Shown here piece after piece: positions 38,218-51,087 of a stretch of 64,000 nt of DNA. The notes under the pieces are model-generated. The model was not told where the DNA came from. It worked only from the letters and a program-made list of their open reading frames with translations, and did no database searches. Origin of the DNA: Chrysomallon squamiferum (Eukaryota > Mollusca > Gastropoda > Neomphalida > Peltospiridae); contig CM022665.1 in the NCBI GenBank assembly GCA_012295275.1, positions 22,728,502 through 22,792,501 of the forward strand, in the 5' to 3' direction. Made by a program: the position numbers and the translations under genes. Within the stretch, counting starts at the first letter, position 1; each line of letters begins with the position of its first letter.

Positions 38218-38279
38218 CTGGCACAGGTATGTGTTCATCCAGTTTGTAAATGTCTTCTTTTGAACCCGTTCTTGTTCAT
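38218..38279 (-). CDS. SYNE1-like: Nesprin coding exon 2: start of CH1 (common exon)
   Basis: Residues 66-86. Two bases complete the codon from the preceding exon, then EQERVQKKTFTNWMNTYL, the first helix of a type-1 CH domain. The acceptor CTCTTTTAG is strong and the donor is GTAACT, phase 0. Any alternative first exon must join here in phase 1. Confidence 0.95.
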
Positions 38280-38667
38280 CTAAAAGAGAAAAAGAAAATG
38301 CAAAATTAATGCATCAATCCTACACAGTTTAAAATATTAACTATTCTTCCAATTCCAGTAGATTTGATAAATGTGTTTTATGCTCACAGACACACAGAAA
38401 TATAATTTCAAGCAGTATCATTTCCACTGCTTGTAAACTTACTTAATAGTAAATTTATTTTGACACTTGTACTCTTTTCAGTCACTATATATAAAAGCTT
38501 TCACACTTCTGGCCTTAGTAAATAAAAAAAAAATAAAAAAACTACTTATGCAAACAAAATGGAATCTTCAGGATAATTGCCCTTAAGAAAAAAGACAATT
38601 AGCACATGGTAGTATCATGTAATAGTATATATATTTTGCTATGGTTTTTTCTTTTCCATACACTGAC

Positions 38668-38680
38668 CTGCTATCGACAT
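38668..38680 (-). CDS. SYNE1-like: Possible alternative first exon, MSIA
   Basis: Four codons plus one base before a GTCAGT donor, only about 390 bp upstream of the CH1 exon. It would give MSIADEQER, resembling the ADER/ADEQ start of spectrin-type CH1 domains. It is too short to judge on sequence alone. Confidence 0.18.
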
Positions 38681-40209
38681 GATGCTAATGTCCATCCTCC
38701 ATTATCATCCATAAAAACAAATTAAACTGATTGTGATTCTGTAGCAGTTCATCTATTTACACTACACATCTGACTGTGACTTAGAGATGCCAACGAAGGG
38801 TGGTGTTATGAACTGTGTAAAAATAAACCTCTGTTTGCTTCAAATACACATGATTTACACATGAAAACCAGTGCAGAGCATGGTACAGCAAGAGTCAAGG
38901 GAATTATACAAATAGGTATGTTGAAACTAAAAATCTCAAAAATATGTATATGTCACTTGAAAACAGATCTTTATTTTTTAATTACTGCTACCAGCTTGTG
39001 ATTATTTGTTTAAGTTGTTTAATGGGAATCAGAATATTATTTCGTCACCTTCTAAACTCTCAACAGATGGTTGTGTTTATTACACAGTGGAAACTCCCAG
39101 GTTTTATAGTGCTTGATGAGAAATAAGTGAAGTTTTCTGCAATACAGTTTGGTATATTCAGAAAAGATAATGAGGGATAAAAGTTTGATGTCAGAAAAAA
39201 ATATAATTTATTTAACTGTTTTGGAAGTAATAGTTTGTTAAATTTATTTAATTTATATAATTGATGAGCACATAGATAATTTTATGGATGAACAAATTGA
39301 TGAAAGGATGGATGCATGGATGATAAATGGGCAAATAAATTGATGAATTCATAGAAAAACAGATACATTAAAATACATACCTAACTAGATAAGACAGATG
39401 CTATCTAGTTGTAAGAATTATTCTTTTTTTATACTGTGATCATGGAAACTGACATATAACAGGAACAGCAACCTATAAACAACAATCATATACCAGAGCT
39501 GTATATATGGTACATATATATCATTGAAACCAGCATAAACAGGGTCATGGTGACAGTCATCTGGTGCTAACTGCTATCATAGGCCAAACCAGGCAATAAA
39601 AGAAAAACAACCTGTAGTTAGTGTGTCTTGTCACCTTAAAGATAGATGTAAAAATAATATTTCCAGTGCAACTAACAGAACCTTCACATAACTAATGAAA
39701 TGTAATACATTATTTTATTTTGTTCGGTAGACACAAGCTAATAATATTTTGGGGAAGAACGTTTGCAAATAAATTAATACAGAGACTTCAGTGAAGATTT
39801 AATGAGTTTTTTTTATTACTTCATTAATATTAATGAATAACACGAGATTCCATTTAATATAATAATAAGTTGATCATCATATGACGAAGGAACAGATAAC
39901 AGTACCTAATATTTGCCAATTATCATTGAGATGTAGCAAATTGATAATTCTATAGATTATTTTCTTTTTATAAATAACAAAGGAGCAGGTTAATCTATAC
40001 AAAAGCTATTAAATGATGTACAAAAAATCATTAGAATTTCATTTTTTACCCCCTGCTTTCATGCACTTATTGTACCCACATAGTCTGAGTTTAAATAATG
40101 AGAATGAGAAAAGGATAAGCTTAACTCCAAAAAGTGTATTATTTACTGTTCCATTTAGATAGGTTATAAATTATGACCAGTTCAGTGATGGTTTTACAGG
40201 CAAGGTTAT

Positions 40210-40440
40210 GAAAACATCACAGCAATTTAACAGATGACCTACTGGTCAGCAATAACTGTAATATTTATTTCAAGGCTCTATTAACTGATGAATGCTGTAG
40301 TAACAATAATTGCAGTAGTTATCCCAAGACTATATAAAATATTGAAACAGATTACTCTATAATATCAAAAACTAACATTTATCCCAAGCTCTATAAAATA
40401 TAACAGATGATCCTACAACAACAATAGTTGCAATATTTAT
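40210..40440. repeat. Degenerate minisatellite, 54-60 bp unit
   Basis: About four imperfect copies in tandem, each with the elements AACAATA, TTGCAATA or similar, TTTAT, CCCAAGCTCTATAAAAT and CAGAT. The copy boundaries I used are 40269, 40323 and 40383. The copies differ at many positions, so the array is old. Confidence 0.6.
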
Positions 40441-41836
40441 CTTAAAGCAACTATGTTTTTGTGAAACACTATCATCCAGCCCTGCATCTACATGTATTTG
40501 ATGAGAAGTACTCTACACCTGACAGGTAAAACCTATCCATTATTTCATCAAATTGCACGATTTCATATAGCACATTTGACCACCTCATGAATACAAACAT
40601 CAATCTTGACAAAGAAACTTGAGCCCTTTTCTTTTCAAAGCCACTCCTACAGGGGGAGATTTAAGAAAGGGTTTATGTTATGGTGATAAATCTTTAACTA
40701 CAGTGCTCAGCTCAGAGGGGGTGTGTTTCCTTTCATCAAGTTAGTCCACTAAATTTGTTTACACCATTACAGTCCAGATTTTTGTTCCTTCCTATTCTAT
40801 TTTTGCATTAAATCTGTCGTAACAAATGACTTCTGTTTTCACCCTTAGGTGATAATTTTCTAATTCTTAAACTTTAGAGAATTTTTTGAAAATATTTCAG
40901 AAAGGGTATTAAATTTACAACAACAAAATGTATGACCTTTGCTACATGCTTTTACATGTAGTTCAGTTCAAGATACAGATGGCAATAATATGCAATGTAT
41001 TTGGAAGTAAACTTTCAACAATGAGTTGCTTGAACAGAGAGATGTAATTTCAAACTAAATAAAACTTAAATATGATCTGTTAGGTCACCTCCCATTTGTA
41101 ACATTTCTTGCACATCTTGTAACCCAAGATTAACATGTAAGCTCATTACCAAACTTGTATCAAGACACAATGGAAATATGCACAAAATGTATTCAAATTT
41201 ATTTTTCATATGGTAATAGTAAAGTAACACAAACAGAATTCTGTAAGTGTCAAATCAACTGAAGTGCAGTTAAATGGGATAACAATAAATAAAAAGAAAC
41301 AATATTTTTTTTTCTTATATCTCTTATTGAAATACATTTAATTCAGCCACACAATACAACCTCTCAGTCTGATGTGAAATAAGATTCCTGTCAATTCAAG
41401 GACAATATCAGATAATTTCTTTTACTCAGTGCCACACATAGCCTTGTGAAATAAAAACCAATGAAACTGTATATTAACAATAAACAGATTGAAACTAAAT
41501 TTAACACAAGATGGACTTTAATGTTGTTTTCTTGGTGTTACCATTTTGACTTCTGGCTTTTTATTGCACAAAATTTGTCTTATTTAATAAATGTTACCAT
41601 AAAACTGTTAGCAGTTATTTAATTAAAAATACCATGACAAATAATTCAGTATCTTAATGTTAAAATGCAAATAATAAAATCAGTTCTCAAAACAAAAACA
41701 AAAACAAACAAAAATTAAGTCTATAAATCTTTTAGATTTATGATGTTAACAAAAGAATCACTTTAATATTTCAAAACTAAGTTTATTCCAACATGTTATA
41801 ATGTCACACATACATACACACGTTCACGTTTTTTCT

Positions 41837-41859
41837 TTATTATTATTATTATTATTATT
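41837..41859. repeat. (ATT)n microsatellite
   Basis: Perfect trinucleotide run in the 16.7 kb intron. Confidence 0.9.
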
Positions 41860-43174
41860 TGTTTATTGTTTGTTGGTGTTTTGAGGTTAGGGAGGGGCCT
41901 TCAAATCCGTTAATATCCACACAAAAAAAAATATATATAAAAGTAAAAAATCTGTTATGTTCCTGTCCATGCACAATCTTGAAGGTGATCTATGCAGGCA
42001 CACTGCCAGAAAATTCAGTCTTGTGAAATATCTTGGAAGTTTGCACAAATACAACCACCTGAAAATGTGTTTGTACCCAGGCCTATCACAAGATTATTAT
42101 CTGTGACAGCTCAAATGACCACTTATTGGTTTTTACAATGGTTTTAATCATGGCTAATTATTTGTAGTTGAAGTTTTATTGGTTGTCACATAAAAAAACA
42201 TTAATATAGATAAAAAATAAATACACACTGATATATGAATTTACTGTAGAACAGAAATTTAATTTGTTTGGTTACATGAATAAAGTAAAGTTACAAAAGA
42301 CAATTAATGGCAAAACTGTTCCATATTAATAATGAGCATTAGATCATTCATTAATATTTAAAACAGAAATTAACAGCCAACAAATATTAAAATATATGAT
42401 ATAATCCTATATTTATTTTATTTTCAATTATATTTCATTTCAGCTAACAGAAAATATTTATTATGCAATAATTCAGGATTATCTTTACATATTTATACAA
42501 TTCATATGGACAAAACAATGACTTTTCAACTCTTTTCATTTCCTCTATAAGATGATCAATGAACCTTCTGATCAGTTGAACACAGGATGTCATTGATTAC
42601 TAAATCTGTTGTATTTTCTTAATGATAATGGGACCTGACATAGCAAATATCTGCCAGCTGGAAATTATCATGCAAGTCTTCTAGGCTATTTGTATCCAGA
42701 TAGTCCATCTGTTAATTCTGACAGCCATATTATTGATTACTTTTCAATATTCTTCAATTACATTGATGGCATCCAAGGCAGAATTACATCAAAATGTCTG
42801 TTTTTTGTTCACACATGGTCATTTACATTTATGATGATAACAAGAATAATTAGAAAATTGGTAACATTTCTTCTGAAGATTGGAATGCTAGAGTTATCTG
42901 AATAGAATTAAAAGGTCATTTACAACTTTGAATGCTAGTAATGAAATTATATCAGAACCAAACCAAGAACAAAGGTTTTTGTTTTAAATCCAAACAAATA
43001 TGAAAAATCTGTTTTGTTTTTAAAATTACAAGGCAAGCATGCATCTTGTATACTATTCAGCCACTTGTAATAAACATTATGATTCAGTACTTCAGATGCC
43101 AGAGCTAACAATTAAAAGTTAAAAGACAGTGTAAATAAAAAAATATAAAAAATCCTAAGGCATTTATCCAATAC

Positions 43175-43198
43175 AAAAAAAAAAAAAAAAAAAAAAAA
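43175..43198. repeat. Poly-A tract, 24 nt
   Basis: Uninterrupted A run in the 16.7 kb intron; no target-site duplication noticed. Confidence 0.9.
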
Positions 43199-43794
43199 GG
43201 AAATAAATAAAAAATTAAAATGATAGAAAAATAAATGTTCATAACCAATATTGTTTCATAACACTGTCTGCAGTATGTCAGAGACATAATTTCCATCGAT
43301 CTAGTTCTGAAGTTCCTTGAGAACAGAATAGACATGCTAAAACTGCCTTGTCTTATGAACCCTAAATAATTAATCATTTGTTGAGAATAAAGGAAAGGAT
43401 CAGAGAACTGTTAAATGAAATGCAAATTTTGGAAATTATAGAAATTTTAACAAGGTTTAGATGTGTAAAAATAAATATAAATACCATATGAGAATACATT
43501 TATCAATAAATTTGTGATTACAAAGGTGTTATTAAATAATACGAAAAAGTAGTTATTGACCTATATTTCTATTTAATAATCACATAATAAAACCAGTGGT
43601 TAACAATAAAAGCATCATCAACAGGTGCAAATACTGTTTTTAGTACTGACCAGTGTAATCCATTATCTATGTGACAATTGTGTTAATGAGATGTGTCTAA
43701 TTCCATTCAACACTTTTACAACAGTGTTATACACCCATTATGTTCACAAACATTTGCTTTAAAAAAACACTTGCTTAATTCAACAAAAACCTAC

Positions 43795-43870
43795 CTTTCA
43801 GTGTTATAACCCGGATAGTGAAGGCTCTTGCCTGGAAATCCTCACTTTGTATGCCATAGTGAAATGCCAT
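43795..43870 (-). CDS. SYNE1-like: Possible alternative first exon, MAFHYGIQSEDF
   Basis: Twenty-five codons plus one base, starting MAFHYGIQSEDF and ending RVITLK at AAAG|GTAGGT, phase 1. A TGA lies in frame upstream, and the ATG has A at -3 and G at +4. The stretch is about 45% G+C by my count against roughly 30% around it. Joined to CH1 it reads ITLKDEQER. This is the best of the alternative-start candidates. Confidence 0.42.
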
Positions 43871-44910
43871 ATTTTCATTTCAACCCACTAACTGTCATTA
43901 AATCCATAATCCATTAAATGTTATCATTTAAAACATTAATTATGTAGAAAATTACCAAAATTGTCTGACACCCAAAATGTAACCCAACATCCAAAAGCAG
44001 CATTTCTGAAGAACAGACAATTTACATGTGGGTCTGTGTTTCAAACTGAGGCCTCATGGTCATGCATGAATCAATCTGTGATCACAGTCTATAGTTTATA
44101 GTAAGACCGATCAATAGCCAGTGCTATCTTGCTATGGACTGACTGGCTAACACTGACATGTCAAACTTCTGTACAAACAGCATGATTGGCTCAGAGATTT
44201 AATTACTGCTGCCAAAGAGGTCAACACTGTCCTCACAAGAAGTAGCTATCTTTTCATGAGACAGGTAAATAAATATCTTACCAAGTCTACCTTGCATAAT
44301 GATCACCTGTCAGGTGATGCTGTCACTGTATCTGATCTACATAAGAAATACGGGATGCAATATTTACATTGGCATCATTTATTTCATATTTCCATGCAAA
44401 TTAAATATTTTAAACAATGATAATTCAGTATTATTCAAGTCAAAAATGTGTATTTATTTCATCAACCCATCTTATTGTTAAAATTTATGAAAACTGTTAT
44501 TAAAAAGTATTAAAAACTGCCTGTTTTGAAGATGTGTTCTGCTATGTATGTTTTATTAAAACAAACATGTAACAAATATGACATTAACTTATCTAAATGA
44601 ATATACATCAAAATTGTGCAGTCAGTATTCTTAGAAATGTTTAAAAGATAACATTTTATTTGGATTCTGTCCAAAGATAACTTAGTTGATTAGAAGAATA
44701 CAAATACTGGCATTAATAATGGGTTTGTTTTGATCAGTTGAGCAAAGTTTTTATCTGGGTAATGCATATATTACTGCATGTTAAAGTTCAGTGAGAAAAA
44801 ACAATGCACACAGTATACAATACATGGTTTCCCACACTTCATAAATATACCTTTTTCATACTTATTGTCTTTTTATTATGTATGCACACATAGGCACGGA
44901 CAAAAAAAAT

Positions 44911-44911
44911 A

Positions 44912-44949
<38 letters not shown>
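44911..44949. repeat. Compound (AT)n(AAT)n microsatellite
   Basis: Alternating AT passes directly into AAT repeats. Confidence 0.9.
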
Positions 44950-45680
44950 CAAGCACTAATAATTTTATGTTTCAATTTTCAAAGCAGTTCACATTTACAA
45001 ATATACTGTGCATTTTAAATTATTTTATTGATTTTTGAAATAATAGCTGTTCACCAGTCTTGAAATAATACCCTCATAGGAGACCGGTACATACCCTTAT
45101 GTTCAATATTTAATGCTTACTAAAATAGATGGCTTTAACTAAATATGTGTTGTTCTAGATACATGCATATATATATATATTTAATTATGATTTTCATGCA
45201 ACTATAAAATATAAATTATCTGCAAAGCAAAACGTAACAGATTTCATTATCTTCTTAAGGGAAAATGCTACCAAAAGAACTGCATGTATAGACATGTTTG
45301 AAATCTCAAATCAGTTTCTAATAATTATTACACAGATTCGTGTATACATTTTTCTTCCTTTGTTTGTATTAAGATTATTTATTTTCAGGAACAAAAATAT
45401 AATAAATTTATTGTTGTTAGTCTATAAACATGTTCAGAAAAAAACTCAGATTCAAATTTAAATTTCACAATAAAAAAATACAAATAATAATCAAACTAAC
45501 TGTAATGAAAATTAAAGGAATCTTTTAAAAACTGAATTTAATCACTGATGTATTTATGTATTATGCATTAATCTGTTTTCTTTAAATTTGATAATGTTAA
45601 ACTTTAAATTTAATGTGACTGTTGGATACAATCTGTTATTAGTTTGACATATTCTTTGTATATTATTACAATAGAAATTA

Positions 45681-45681
45681 A

Positions 45682-45711
<30 letters not shown>
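45681..45711. repeat. (AAT)n microsatellite
   Basis: About ten perfect trinucleotide copies. Confidence 0.9.
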
Positions 45712-45712
<1 letters not shown>

Positions 45713-47224
45713 TACAAACAAAAAAGTTTAAAAAAAAATTCAAACACACAATTAAGTAAGTGACTTCTATTTAACATTATTTGTAACTATCAAATGTATA
45801 CATCAACTACTTATTATGTTATATTAGGCAAAGAAGATATATATGTAATTTTTAAACAAATAAAGTTGTTTTTGAAGAAAGGTTTCATTTGGGTTATTTA
45901 TTTAAAAAAAAATATATATATATATACACATATGCACATGTGCACACATTTAATTCACATTAGTTATTCAAGTTGTCAGCTTGATATAGATATTTCTAAA
46001 GCAAATAATAATTTAACAAATTAAAAAATAAATTAAGTAATTAATTTAAAAATTTATATATTAAAGCAAATATCTCTGATTTGAGTTTTCTTTAAAACAA
46101 ATTTTAAAATTTGGAAATATGAACCTACAGTGTAGCGAAAAAAGAAAAAAAAAAAGACTTGATTTAGCGTATCTGTAATGCTTGTGACACCCCACTAAAT
46201 GCATTTGAGTTCTAGCGTATCGAACTTTATGATACTGTGGGTCTGCCTGCCAAGAGAACAGAGATAAGACATAAACTGTCAAGTGTTTCAAATCACTGTA
46301 GATGTATATGTAAAGGTACGTGTACATAACCATAAAATCATAACATGCTAATACAAACACAAGCCAAGATAATAAAACTGAGCTAGTGATACAAAGTTTT
46401 AACTGTTGCACACTTTGAAAATACCAAGATAAAATTCTAAAAATGTAAATTACTTTATTATAACTTTTGTAAAATAAAAGTGTCTAATAAGAATTACACT
46501 TATTTACTTTTGTTTAAGCTAAAGTATTTTTTATCAAAGCATGATATATTAGTTACACAGCAGTAATAGGAATGTGAAATCAACATAGTTTAGTAACTAT
46601 CAATACTTAGTGACTTGTATATAACCTTTGAATGGCAACCTTTTAACCTGCTCATACTAGTAAACACAAACACAAGCTAATAAACAATTTGAACAAACAC
46701 ACATATACAAATTAACTCTACATACTGAAAATCTGCTTACAAAAGTGGAAGAGATTTTAAAAAGGCTGTCTGAAGGTCAAAGTGCCTATATTCTTGAAAT
46801 GAAAAGTTTAAAAAAAATTGTAAATGTGTGGAAAAAAGAATTATCTATATACTAAGAAATAATTATAGAACATACTGAAATAAAGAAAAAATTATGATTT
46901 TAAATATATATATTTTTTTATTTCTACTGGTTTTACTTTATATAAATTATAAAATAAACACTAATATTTAATTTCACATTGTAGTCATCAAGTAACAAAA
47001 ACATAATATACCTTCATAAAATAGAATTTCAGTTAAAAGCTGGGTAACAATAACATATATTATTCAATATAAATTTACTTCAGAAAATGTTGTGTTATTT
47101 TTTAAATTTTGATTTTTATTATGCAAAACTTCAATTTTCAATTAACCATGACATAGAAATATTTATAATACAATAAACCAACTAATTTAAAATGTTCAAT
47201 TTTTATAAACCTGAAATAGCATAC

Positions 47225-47276
47225 CTTTCAGTAAATTAAAACCTTGTTCATAATGTGCAGCATGCTGTGAAAACAT
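47225..47276 (-). CDS. SYNE1-like: Possible alternative first exon, MFSQHAAHYEQG
   Basis: Seventeen codons plus one base, starting MFSQHAAHYEQG and ending NLLK at an AAAG|GTATGC donor, phase 1. Splicing to CH1 gives NLLKDEQER, close to the family pattern. The ATG context is ordinary. It could also be read as an internal exon after TTTTCACAG, but then its phase would not fit coding exon 1. Confidence 0.3.
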
Positions 47277-48199
47277 ATTAAAGATATAAAAATATCCAGT
47301 TTTGATTCCTCACATTCGAATTTTCAGGCATGTCACCTCCAAGTGTTTCATGTTATCTAACAGACCTTAGAAAGCTGAGGCTCTTCAATGTAATATTCAG
47401 AAATCAACAAAAATATGTGTTTTTTGCATATATTTTTTCCCACTAACCAATTAAAATACTAACCCTAGAAACTCAACTGCAAGATGAAAACCTGAAATGT
47501 TTGCACAAGGAAAACGCAAACACTAAGTTTAAACAGGAGTCTGCAATAAAGTGTTTTCAACTGGACATGGGCACGTATTCCTATTGTAAACTATTGGTCT
47601 TATTCACCTATTATACAATATTACTTTTTAGAAGTCACAAGTGTTTGTGTTCAGATATTGGACTTTTTGTGTGTTGTTATGGATATCAATAGCTTATTAA
47701 TACAAGGTATGTTATACATTATGATGTTATTCAAAACTGTTCCTTCTTAAGAGAATATTAACTTCCACAAACAATTTGCAGGTCCGTTTTTTCATAATCA
47801 TAGAACCATTTATAATACTGCCTACAAATTTAGTAGATATTGCAAAAAAATATTAAGTTTAAAATTTGGACAGCTGAGAAAAACATTTTCTTTTACTTTT
47901 GGTTGTTAACTGAAATTATATTTATTTATTGAATACATGTAATTTTATTGTTCTCTTAGTTGCTGTGATTTAACGGTAAATGTGAAATGAGAGAAGCAAG
48001 ATATGTGTTTATGAATTCTGGATTTTTTGTTGTCAAAGACTGGCTAAATGTTCTGATTTTATGTTCTGCTCCTTGTGGTGTTTATGTGGAAACCATTTAC
48101 AACAGGTAATGTCAACATTAAAATAACAATAATAATAATAAATAAATAAATAAAATAAAAACACTTTGTGTGTGTCTTTATTATACAACGTAATATTAC

Positions 48200-48278
48200 C
48201 TGCAGTTTCTTCATAATTATTGATGTCCTGCCAAGCAGCATTGAAATATCGTCCATATCGGCATACAATGTCTACCAT
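48200..48278 (-). CDS. SYNE1-like: Possible alternative first exon, MVDIVCRYGRYF
   Basis: Twenty-six codons plus one base, beginning MVDIVCRYGRYF and ending NNYEETA at a GTAATA donor. An in-frame TAA lies just upstream of the ATG, and the context is GAAATGG. Phase 1 matches the CH1 exon exactly and restores Asp (ETADEQER). The content looks coding and contains CpGs. Open frames of this length are not rare in the intron, so it needs transcript support. Confidence 0.4.
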
Positions 48279-51068
48279 TTCAGTGCCACATTACTGCATT
48301 TACAGAGTATCTTTAGAATTTTAATATTCACAATTTATTCATTGAAAAAAATAATAATAAAAATAATAAAAGTGTTATCTTAACCGTAGTTTCCAAATTA
48401 CACAAAGTACAATTCAATTACTGTCAATACAAATAAATGTATTTTCTTCACATTTATTAATGATTCAGTTAGTTTGCAAGACGGGTACAACTTTCCTTCC
48501 AGATAGAAAGAAAATGAAATGCTGTGAAAAAGGACCTCTGCGTTGGAATGTATTGTTCATTTATGAGATTAGAAATCAATGTGCTTTTTTCATTCATGAA
48601 AACATTACCAGTTACTTGCCTGACTACTCCACTCCTGCATCAGTTTAATTTGCATGTTTAACTGATGACAGCTGATATTGGTCAATACACATTATTTGGT
48701 TCACTAGTATCTGTATTTTGATATTTTGGTAAAAATGTTCTTTAATGAATGTCTTAACACTATTCCTTGATCCATAAGAATTCAACAAGCAATATCTTTA
48801 TAGAAGAAAAAAATGTTCTGTATTGTCTGTTTTCAAAACAAATACTGATCATGATGAGATAGTGAAAGAAAATCCTTTTGCTTCTGAGAAAATGTCTTCT
48901 TGGTTTTAACAGTTTAATCCTGTATTAGCTTATACACTCCTAGTAAGCAGCAAGCAAACAGATTAAATATGTATGAATCTCACATCATTGAATGTATTAT
49001 TATAGAAAGTTTATATATAAATTGCCATAGCAGCTAGGAGCAGAATATCAAATCGGACACTCAGTTCATATTATGGTACTGCATGTCCAGTTCAAATATA
49101 CTTTAAAAGAAGTAAATTTAGTTATATACAAAGTTCAGGTTTGACATCCACAATGCATTTTACAAATTTGCCATTATTTATAAATTCATTATTTCTGCCT
49201 AACTTCACTCTTTTTGCTTCTGGTTACACAAAGATGTGCAAGACAAATGAAAATATAAATTTCTTATCTTCCAGTACTAGCTAATCATCAGTGGTTCTTT
49301 GCAGTACTACTGCAATACATCTTTGTTTTGTTAAACTTCTAAACTAAAGCTTTCCTTCGCAATGTTTAATCTTTTTCTCAATCTTCTTAGACCTCTCTTC
49401 ATTTTCCTTGTTTGTTTTTATATATACAAACAGAATAAACCACTAAATCTGGAAACTTATCTGTGGAGAAATCTTCAAAATGCCCAAGGAGATAAAACCA
49501 CTTTTCTCCAGCGTTTTCACCTGGTTAACCAGGTTTGATTTTCTAACACTCCAAAAGGTTCAGTCATAAATGTACAATCTTTTTTTTATCGTAAAACATA
49601 CTGAAACCATATTCAAAGATTTTATAACAGTAAGTAAAACAACATACATCCATTTTATCAGTTGTGAATAAATGACAACACTTCATAAACCTTGTAAGGT
49701 CAATATACTGAAATAATTTGTGAATCAACAGAAAGAAAACACTTGAGTATAAACAAGAATGCACCATTCCAAATAAACAGCTGTCATTCTTTGTATACAA
49801 ATCTTCACTGCAGACCAAAAAACATGCAAAAATCAGATATAAAATTCAAAAAGAAAAAAGTGGTCATTTCTTAGCCATTCATATGTGTGTGTATGCCAAA
49901 GTTTTACAGAAATTTAAGTATGAAGGTTCCAATGCAATATCGAAGCTATTGTTTACCAACCAGAATAATAAAAAGTGTGACCCTATGAAAGTAACAAAAG
50001 TGATTTCTCTAAGTAAATGATCTTGACATTTGTGGATTAGCTGATGACAGATTTAACTAAGGTAAACAACTTGCACGGCTATGTTGGCAAGGTTTCTTTG
50101 TCTACTGGTAATTTTACCCCATAAAAAATTTCATTTTCTATTATATGTTGCTATTCTTTTAAAGGAAATACAAGTTTCAAACTTGCAGCCTTTATTTAAC
50201 ACTTGTTAAAAATTCTAAGCATTTACTAAGCTATTCATTTTGACAGAAAAATTATGAAGATTTTTAAATTTTAAAAAACCCTGGTCAATCTAATTTTTGA
50301 TTATACTTAGTGGGTTTTATTATTATTTTTTTTTTTTTTTTGTTGTTTTTTTGTAGTTGTTTAGTTTTTAAATTTAATATAATAGACTAAGCTTTGTTCT
50401 CAGTGAAACGTAATTTTAAAATGATTTTCTTGTGCAATTAACACTCACTCATAACTGCTTAGAAAATCAGTGAGATTGAATTAATAGAGTTAATACTAGA
50501 TATGTAGGAAATCATTTTTTAAATCAAGAACCAGATTCTATGAGGCAATGATTAAGCCAGTATTCTTAATACATATAGGAACTGGTAATCTGATAAAACA
50601 AATAATCACAACACCCATTTTTTCTAATACATTAATACTGTTTTATATATGCAATTCAGATACTTGAATGGTGTGCCCTAGAGAGCTATGCCTGAACATA
50701 TGGTAAATGTAAGTATTATTCAAATGCTTTTCTAATTCATGAACAACGATTCAGAATTACTGTCAGTTCCTAAGAGAGACTTGGTCAAACCCTAAAGAGT
50801 TGTTTCCCTTGACAAACCAGCCACAATTATTTCTAGGATAAATTTAAATATAATAATTTTTAATGAACATCCATGAATTTGTATTTTTAAGCCATGCAGT
50901 TATTACCAAAACTATAAATGAATTCTTGAAAATCTTCTTTACTTTAATTACATCAATGTTTTCTTAAAATACATCTGTTTGAGGGAGGTAAGAGGTTCTC
51001 TACTGGACTGGTAGATTAGACTATGGGAGGGATAACTGACTGGTTAGAGGGTGCAATATGTGACTTAC

Positions 51069-51087
51069 CCAGATGCTGGCAACCCAT
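51069..51087 (-). CDS. SYNE1-like: Possible alternative first exon, MGCQHL
   Basis: Six codons from an ATG in good context (GACATGG) to a perfect GTAAGT donor, phase 1, in a patch of raised G+C. Joined to CH1 it would read MGCQHL then DEQER. A frame this short is weak evidence; the donor and local composition are the only support. Confidence 0.2.

Noticed and set aside
43934-44002. Short frame MLGYIL before GTGTCA on the minus strand, and several others (MKVYY near 52316, MKPG near 53205, MKAG near 40050)
   Set aside because: They fit phase 1 but are very short with mediocre donors; their frequency shows how often chance gives such frames and sets the caution for the alternative-start finding.
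46061-46411. 116-codon minus-strand frame with a stretch ADPQYHKVRYARTQ after TTGGCAG
   Set aside because: No compatible donor or phase for nesprin, a low-complexity Phe end and no family match.
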